This document shows positions 5,087 to 9,414 of a stretch of 9,414 nt of DNA, one piece after another. Source of the DNA: Actinomycetales bacterium. Lineage in GTDB: Bacteria > Actinomycetota > Actinomycetes > Actinomycetales > Actinomycetaceae. Position 1 is the stretch's first letter; each line of letters begins with the position of its first letter. Below the pieces are notes generated by a model. The model was not told where the DNA came from, did not search any database, and was given only the letters and a program-made list of their open reading frames with translations. Made by a program: the position numbers and the translations under genes. The stretch lies in contig JAAZBW010000196.1 in NCBI GenBank assembly GCA_012513625.1, positions 1 through 9,414 on the forward strand, given 5' to 3'.

Positions 5087-5772
5087 GCGCGGACCTCCAT
5101 CTCCGGGGCCGCGGTCAGATCACCGTTCAGTTCGCCCGCGATTCGCGCGGGGCGGCCTTCGGGGCCGATCGTGGGCCGGCTGCGGGCGTAGAGGGAGTAC
5201 TTGTCGATGTACTGGACCACGCCGTCCGGTACCAGGTACCAGACGGGCTTGCCCGCGGCCACCCGCGAGCGGCAGTCCGTGGAGGAGATCGCCATTGCGG
5301 GGACCTCGAGCAGGGAGACGCCCTCCTCCGGGAGTTCGTCCGGAGAGAACTCGTGGCCCGGCCGGGTGACGCCCACGAAGTGCGCGAGCCGGAAGAGCTC
5401 CTCGGTGTCCTTCCAGGTGATGATCTGGTTCAGCGCATCGGCTCCCGTGATGAAGTAGAGGTCTGCGCTCGGGTACAGCCGGTGGAGCTCACGCAGGGTG
5501 TCGATCGTGTAGGTGGTGCCGGGACGCTCGATCTCGAGGCGGGAGACCGTGAAGCGCTTGTTCGAGGCAGTGGCCACAACGGTCATCAGGTACCGGTGTT
5601 CGGGAGAGGTGACGTCCCGATCCAGCTTGAACGGTTGCGCACCCGTGGGGATGAAGATGACCTCGTCCAACCCGAAGACGTCCTGCACCTCGGAAGCAGC
5701 CACGAGGTGGCCGTGGTGGATCGGATCGAAGGTGCCGCCCATCACCCCGATGCGGCGGCGGGACCCCGGCAT
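5083..5772 (-). CDS. nadD: Nicotinate-nucleotide adenylyltransferase
   Basis: NadD transfers AMP from ATP to nicotinate mononucleotide, giving deamido-NAD, a core step of NAD synthesis in the cytosol. The 229-residue protein has the nucleotidyltransferase signature GGTFDPIHHGHL at 12-23 (HxGH at 19-22). It also has FIPTGAQPFK at 40-49 and ISSTDCRSR at 162-170, the ISSTxxR ATP-binding motif. A tail of about 35 residues after the usual end (about 195-229) is extra compared with the compact family members. The start codon ATG shares one base with the stop of the small upstream gene (TGATG). The first recognisable family residues (RIGVMGGTFD) begin at residue 7, which fits that start. Its stop overlaps the next gene by four bases. 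Confidence 0.97.
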   Translation of the reverse strand: MPGSRRRIGVMGGTFDPIHHGHLVAASEVQDVFGLDEVIFIPTGAQPFKLDRDVTSPEHRYLMTVVATASNKRFTVSRLEIERPGTTYTIDTLRELHRLYPSADLYFITGADALNQIITWKDTEELFRLAHFVGVTRPGHEFSPDELPEEGVSLLEVPAMAISSTDCRSRVAAGKPVWYLVPDGVVQYIDKYSLYARSRPTIGPEGRPARIAGELNGDLTAAPEMEVRA

Positions 5773-5936
5773 CAGCGGTGGTTGGAGACGTTCCGGAATG
5801 CCCAGGTCACCGCGAGCAGGAACAGCAGGACAGAGAGGGCAATGACTCCAAACCAGATGGGGTGCATGGGGAGTGGGTTGACCGCCTCGTGGCCGGCCGC
5901 GAGTGGGGCGACTACCTGAAACAGTGAGGTGCTCAC
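5772..5936 (-). CDS. Small single-span membrane protein between proA and nadD (54 residues)
   Basis: A short frame on the minus strand, GTG at 5934-5936 to TGA at 5772-5774, encodes 54 residues. They begin MSTSLFQVVAPLAAGHEAVN, continue with PLPMHPIWFGV, and carry one hydrophobic segment at about 28-46. The C-terminus is FRNVSNHR. Its stop overlaps the nadD ATG by one base and its start has GGAGG about ten bases upstream, both signs of a real coupled gene. Small proteins with a similar pattern (AAGHE, NPLPMHPIWFG, one span, then a short basic C-terminus) are, to my knowledge, found at this position in other actinobacteria. No function is known to me. Because it is so short, gene finders may miss it. 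Confidence 0.8.
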   Translation of the reverse strand: MSTSLFQVVAPLAAGHEAVNPLPMHPIWFGVIALSVLLFLLAVTWAFRNVSNHR

Positions 5937-5994
5937 GGTCTCACAACCTCCAGAGAGAGAACAGATTGGGGCTCAAGTCTCGCACACTCGCCCC

Positions 5995-7254
5995 CTACTC
6001 GCGGATCTGCCCACTCCCGTGCACCGTCCACGTGGTGGTGGTGAGTTCACTGAGGCCCATGGGCCCGCGTGCGTGCAGCTTCTGGGTGGAGATTCCGATC
6101 TCCGCACCGAGGCCAAACTGGCCGCCGTCCGTGAACCGGGTCGACGCATTCACGATCAGGGCGGCGGCGTCGAGTTCCGTGGTGAAGCGGTGGGCGGCCG
6201 CCAGGTTCGAGGTGACGATGGCCTCGGTGTGGCCCGAGGAGTGCGCGCGGATGAACCGGATCGCCTCATCGAGCGAGTCCACCACGGTGACCGCGATATC
6301 GAGCGAGAGGTACTCGGTGTCCCAGTCCTCGTCCGTAGCAGGAACGCTCGCCACGCCGCCGAGTGCCGCCGCCGCGTCCGGGCACGCGTGCAGCACCACG
6401 CCCGCCTCCGTGAGCGAGCGGCCGATCGTGGGGAGGAACTCTCCCGCCACGTCCGCGTGGACAAGCAGGGTCTCGGCCGCATTGCAGACACCAGGACGTT
6501 GTACCTTGGCGTTCATCACAATCCGCTGCGCCATCTCGAGGTCTGCGGAGGCGTCCACGTACACGTGGCAGTTCCCCACCCCCGTCTCGATGGCGGGCAC
6601 AAGGGACTCGCGCACCACGGTCTGGATGAGGTCCGCTCCCCCACGCGGCACGAGGACGTCCACGAGCCCACGGGCGCGCATCAGCTCCACCGCGCCCTCG
6701 CGGCCGAACTGGTCGATGGACTGCACGAGTTCGCGGGGCAGGCCGGCGGCTTCCACCGTGTCCTGGAGGACCCGCACGATCGCCGTGTTCGAGTAGATTG
6801 CGGCAGATCCGCCACGTAGCACCACGGCGTTGCCGGACTTGAGCGCGAGCCCCGCCGCGTCCACGGTCACGTTGGGCCGGGCCTCGTAGATCATGCCCAC
6901 CACGCCCATGGGGACGCGGACCTGGCGGAGCTGGAGCCCGTTCGGGAGGGTGGAGCCGCGCACCACCTCGCCCACCGGGTCCGGAAGCGCCGCCACCTCG
7001 CGGAGCGCGTCAGCGATGCCCTCGATCCGCTCCGGCGTGAGTGTCAGCCGGTCCACGAGGCCGTCCGTCATCCCGGAAGCGCGGCCCGCCTCCACGTCCC
7101 GCTCGTTCCCCGCGAGGATCTCGCGGGTGGCGGCCACGAGGGCGTCCGCCATCGCGTTCAGCAGGGAGTCCTTGGTGGCGCGGGTGGCGGTAGCGAGGGC
7201 ATGCGAGGCGTCCTTGGCGGCGCGGGCGATCTCGGTCACGGAGGCTGCGGTCAT
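5995..7254 (-). CDS. proA: Gamma-glutamyl phosphate reductase
   Basis: ProA reduces gamma-glutamyl phosphate with NADPH to glutamate semialdehyde, the second step of proline synthesis. The 419-residue protein is the usual length and belongs to the aldehyde dehydrogenase superfamily. The catalytic cysteine is Cys257 in QRPGVCNAAETLL. Other family marks are VPMGVVGMIYEARPNVTVDA at 114-133, LRGGSAAIYSN at 146-156, LVPRGGADLI at 201-210, and NASTRFTDGGQFGLGAEIGI at 369-388. The start is ATG at 7252-7254, with only a weak GGAAG ribosome site. An 80-base gap with two tandem hairpins separates it from proB. Downstream, 58 bases lie before the small membrane-protein gene. That gap shows a weak five-pair GGGGC/GCCCC stem but no clear terminator or promoter. 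Confidence 0.97.
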   Translation of the reverse strand: MTAASVTEIARAAKDASHALATATRATKDSLLNAMADALVAATREILAGNERDVEAGRASGMTDGLVDRLTLTPERIEGIADALREVAALPDPVGEVVRGSTLPNGLQLRQVRVPMGVVGMIYEARPNVTVDAAGLALKSGNAVVLRGGSAAIYSNTAIVRVLQDTVEAAGLPRELVQSIDQFGREGAVELMRARGLVDVLVPRGGADLIQTVVRESLVPAIETGVGNCHVYVDASADLEMAQRIVMNAKVQRPGVCNAAETLLVHADVAGEFLPTIGRSLTEAGVVLHACPDAAAALGGVASVPATDEDWDTEYLSLDIAVTVVDSLDEAIRFIRAHSSGHTEAIVTSNLAAAHRFTTELDAAALIVNASTRFTDGGQFGLGAEIGISTQKLHARGPMGLSELTTTTWTVHGSGQIRE

Positions 7255-7295
7255 GCTTCCGAGGGTACCTGCGCGTCCGGTAGGTGGACAGGCGT

Positions 7296-7329
7296 GCCCG
7301 AAGTGCGGGCGACGGCGCAGCTCGCCGTC
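7296..7329. promoter_or_regulatory. Tandem hairpins in the proB-proA gap
   Basis: Two perfect stems touch end to end: GCCCG/CGGGC at 7296-7310 with a five-base loop, and GACGGCG/CGCCGTC at 7311-7329 with a five-base loop. No T-run follows on either strand. They lie six bases after the proB stop and about 40 bases before proA. They may slow read-through, protect the proB 3' end, or influence proA translation. Confidence 0.5.
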
Positions 7330-7334
7330 CTCCG

Positions 7335-8576
7335 CTACTCCCCGTTACCCGAGGTCAGGTGCCGGGGCGCCAGGTCGTCGCGGTGTACAACCGGGCGCGC
7401 GAAGGTCTCCCCCATCTCCACGCGGAGTTGGACCGAGGACTTCCCGGCCATACGCGCCACCTCGCCCGCGTCGTAGCCGGCCATGCCGCGCGCGAGTATC
7501 ACCCCGGTCGCGTCCACGAGGTCCACCGGGTCGCCCGCCTCGAACCCGCCCTTCACGCCGGTCACGCCGGCCGCGAGGAGTGAGCGCTTGCCGTCGATCA
7601 CGGCGTGGGCAGCTCCCGCATCGAGCAGGATCTGGCCGTTGGTGTTCGCCACCCAGGCGAGCCAGAGCCGCTTGTTGGAGCGGCGGTGGTCCGCCACGGC
7701 GAACCAGGTGCCGCTGCGCCCGAGCCGGAGTGCCTCCTCCACCGTCTCGGCGTGGGTGAGGAGCACCGGCACTCCCGAATGGGTGGCGATCATCGCCGCA
7801 TCCAGCTTGGTGGCCATGCCACCGGTCCCCACTGCGGTACCGCGTCCGGAGACGCGGTAGTCCGAGAGTTCCTCCGGGCTGCCCACCACGGGAACGAGCC
7901 GCGCACCCTCCTCACGGGGGGGAGCCGTGTAGAGCCCGTCCACGTCCGTGAGCAGCACGAGCACCTGCGCAGCCACGAGGTTGGCCACGAGCGCCGCGAG
8001 CCGGTCATTGTCCCCGAAGCGGATCTCGTGGGTGGCCACCGCATCGTTCTCGTTGACGATCGGCACCACGCCGAGCTCAAGCAGCCGCTCGAGAGAGCGC
8101 AGTGCGTTCCGGTAGTGCTGCGGGCGGATCAGGTCCTCTGCAGTGAGGAGCACCTGCCCCACCTGCTGCCCGTGCCGCGCGAACGAGGTGGCGTAGTGCT
8201 GCACCAACAACCCCTGGCCCACCGAAGCCACAGCCTGCGCCGTGGCCAGGTCTCCCGGCCGCGAGGTCATCCCGAGTGGGCCCATCCCGGCCGCGATCGC
8301 GCCGGAGGTCACGAGCACCACCTGGTGCCCCCGTGCCCGGCGGGCAGCGAGCACGTCCACGAGCCGGTCGATGAACTCGAGGTTGAGTCCACCGCCCGGC
8401 AGGGTGAGGGAGGAGGAACCCACCTTCACCACGAGGCGGCGCGCGCGCACGATGTCCGTCCGCTCGATGATGGCGTTGAGCGGGCTGGTGGGGAGGCGGT
8501 TCTTCCGGGCATGCTCGGAGGCCTCGCGGATCTGCTCGGCGCTGCGTCGCGTCTCAGAGGCGGGGTTCCTAGTCAT
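7335..8576 (-). CDS. proB: Glutamate 5-kinase
   Basis: ProB phosphorylates glutamate with ATP, the committed, usually proline-inhibited, first step of proline synthesis. The amino-acid kinase domain spans about 46-300: RRLVVKVGSSSLT at 46-58, LVTSGAIAAGMGPLG at 88-102, PIVNENDAV at 172-180, FGDNDRLAALVANLVAA at 187-203, LTDVDGLY at 209-216 and GTGGMATKLDAA at 250-261. A C-terminal PUA domain follows at about 314-390. From the ATG at 8574-8576 the protein is 413 residues, with about 45 charged residues before the kinase core. An alternative GTG at 8448-8450 would give 371 residues, nearer the common length; neither start has a strong ribosome site. I prefer the ATG because it overlaps the obg stop (ATGACTAG), which suggests coupling. 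An open frame reaching further upstream lies inside obg and is not used. Confidence 0.93.
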   Translation of the reverse strand: MTRNPASETRRSAEQIREASEHARKNRLPTSPLNAIIERTDIVRARRLVVKVGSSSLTLPGGGLNLEFIDRLVDVLAARRARGHQVVLVTSGAIAAGMGPLGMTSRPGDLATAQAVASVGQGLLVQHYATSFARHGQQVGQVLLTAEDLIRPQHYRNALRSLERLLELGVVPIVNENDAVATHEIRFGDNDRLAALVANLVAAQVLVLLTDVDGLYTAPPREEGARLVPVVGSPEELSDYRVSGRGTAVGTGGMATKLDAAMIATHSGVPVLLTHAETVEEALRLGRSGTWFAVADHRRSNKRLWLAWVANTNGQILLDAGAAHAVIDGKRSLLAAGVTGVKGGFEAGDPVDLVDATGVILARGMAGYDAGEVARMAGKSSVQLRVEMGETFARPVVHRDDLAPRHLTSGNGE

Positions 8577-9414
8577 TGGTGGGGTCCGTCCAGATACCCT
8601 CGTCACGTTCGTCCGCCAGCTGGTCCCGTGCGGCCGTCTTCGCGTCCATCCGGTCCGTGAATCGACGACGGCGCTCGTCCCGTGTGGGCCGTGCGTCATC
8701 CTCGAGCCGTCCGTCGGTTCCCCGGGGGCCCAGGAGCTCCGCGCCCGTCACCATGGTCGGCTCCCAGTCGAAGATCACGCCACCCTCCGTGGGACCGATC
8801 ACCACCGTGGCACCCGGCCGGGCGCCCGCGCGGTAGAGCTGGTCCTCCACGCCGAGGCGGGCGAGCCTGTCGGCCAGGTAACCCACGGCCTCGTCGTTTG
8901 CGAAGTCTGTCTGGCGCACCCACCGCTCGGGCTTGGCGCCGCGGATCTGGAAGAAGGGCCCGTCCGCACCCGACCTCTCCGCCACATCGAAGTCCGGTCG
9001 GTCCACCGCGCGGGGGCGGAGCACGGTGCGCTGGGGCTCCACCACGGCGGCTGCTGCCCGGTGCTCCCCCACCAGCCGGCCGAGCGCGTAGGTGAGGGGC
9101 TTCAGTCCCTCGCGCGAGACTGCGGAGACCTCGAACACCGGGTAGCCACGCTCCTCCAGCTCCAGGCGCACAAAATCCGCAAGTTCGCGCGCCTCGGGCA
9201 CATCGATCTTGTTGAGCACCACCACGCGGGGCCGCTCCATCAGGGGAACCGCCGCCTCAAGGTGCGCGAGATCCTCGGCGTAGGCAGCGAGCTCGGCCTC
9301 GATCACCTCCAGGTCAGACACCGGGTCGCGGCCTGGTTCGAGCGTGGCACAGTCCAGTACATGGGCGATGATCGCGCACCTCTCGATGTGGCGCAGGAAC
9401 TCGAGCCCGAGCCC
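8569..9414 (-). CDS. obg: GTPase Obg/CgtA, C-terminal part (cut by window edge)
   Basis: Obg is an essential GTPase that binds the large ribosomal subunit during its assembly and links growth to stress signalling. The window holds the last 281 codons; the glycine-rich Obg fold and GTPase motifs G1-G3 lie beyond the right edge. The visible part begins GLGLEFLRHIERC, just after the switch II region. It continues with HVLDCATLEPGRDP, the guanine-recognition motif NKID and the following SAVS (G5). The C-terminal OCT domain includes FFQIRGAKPERWVRQTDF and GPTEGGVIFDWEPTM. A charged tail of about 60 residues follows the OCT domain. The stop TAG overlaps the proB start. Obg before proB-proA is the usual order in actinobacteria. 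A GTG at 9319-9321 is internal, not the start. Confidence 0.96.
   Translation of the reverse strand, partial: GLGLEFLRHIERCAIIAHVLDCATLEPGRDPVSDLEVIEAELAAYAEDLAHLEAAVPLMERPRVVVLNKIDVPEARELADFVRLELEERGYPVFEVSAVSREGLKPLTYALGRLVGEHRAAAAVVEPQRTVLRPRAVDRPDFDVAERSGADGPFFQIRGAKPERWVRQTDFANDEAVGYLADRLARLGVEDQLYRAGARPGATVVIGPTEGGVIFDWEPTMVTGAELLGPRGTDGRLEDDARPTRDERRRRFTDRMDAKTAARDQLADERDEGIWTDPTND

Noticed and set aside
5937..5994. A terminator after proA
   Set aside because: Only a five-pair GGGGC/GCCCC stem with a 17-base loop and no T-run; too weak to call.
1..9414. CRISPR array, insertion sequence, phage or toxin-antitoxin genes
   Set aside because: No regularly spaced repeats, transposase, integrase or toxin-like frames were seen on either strand.

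Overview
The window is high-GC DNA in which every gene lies on the minus strand. The gene order (obg, proB, proA, a tiny membrane protein, nadD, a proline-rich membrane protein, rsfS, a histidine phosphatase), frequent GTG starts and 1-8 bp start/stop overlaps point to an actinobacterium (Actinomycetota, perhaps the Micrococcales/Actinomycetales group). The genus cannot be fixed from the sequence alone.

In the direction of transcription (right to left), positions 9414-3250 are a housekeeping block. It starts with the 3' part of the Obg/CgtA ribosome-assembly GTPase. ProB and ProA follow, the first two steps of proline synthesis from glutamate. A tightly coupled set comes next: a 54-residue membrane peptide, NadD (NAD synthesis), a single-span membrane protein of unknown role, the ribosomal silencing factor RsfS, and a phosphoglycerate-mutase-family phosphatase. 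Within the last five genes every junction is an overlap of 1 or 4 bp.

Positions 3249-2636 form the boundary. A tRNA-Ala(GGC) gene has a plausible promoter that contains a GC-rich palindrome. About 440 bases without a convincing protein gene follow. This stretch holds several hairpins, one of them terminator-like on the minus strand (2883-2910). The apparent plus-strand protein frame across the tRNA is the usual artefact of translating a tRNA gene.

Positions 2635-1 are the start of a urease operon: a fused gamma-beta subunit gene (ureAB), the catalytic alpha subunit ureC, and the first 57 codons of the nickel chaperone ureE. The other accessory genes would lie beyond the left edge. All nickel ligands are present in UreC, but the usual flap cysteine is threonine. 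A strong hairpin sits between ureC and ureE, separating structural from accessory genes.

Most of the window is ordinary core metabolism. I see no clear sign of a new multi-gene system. The points worth a second look are the urease flap, the hairpins in the short gaps, the structured urease leader, the tRNA promoter palindrome, and the two uncharacterised membrane proteins woven into the nadD-rsfS cluster.
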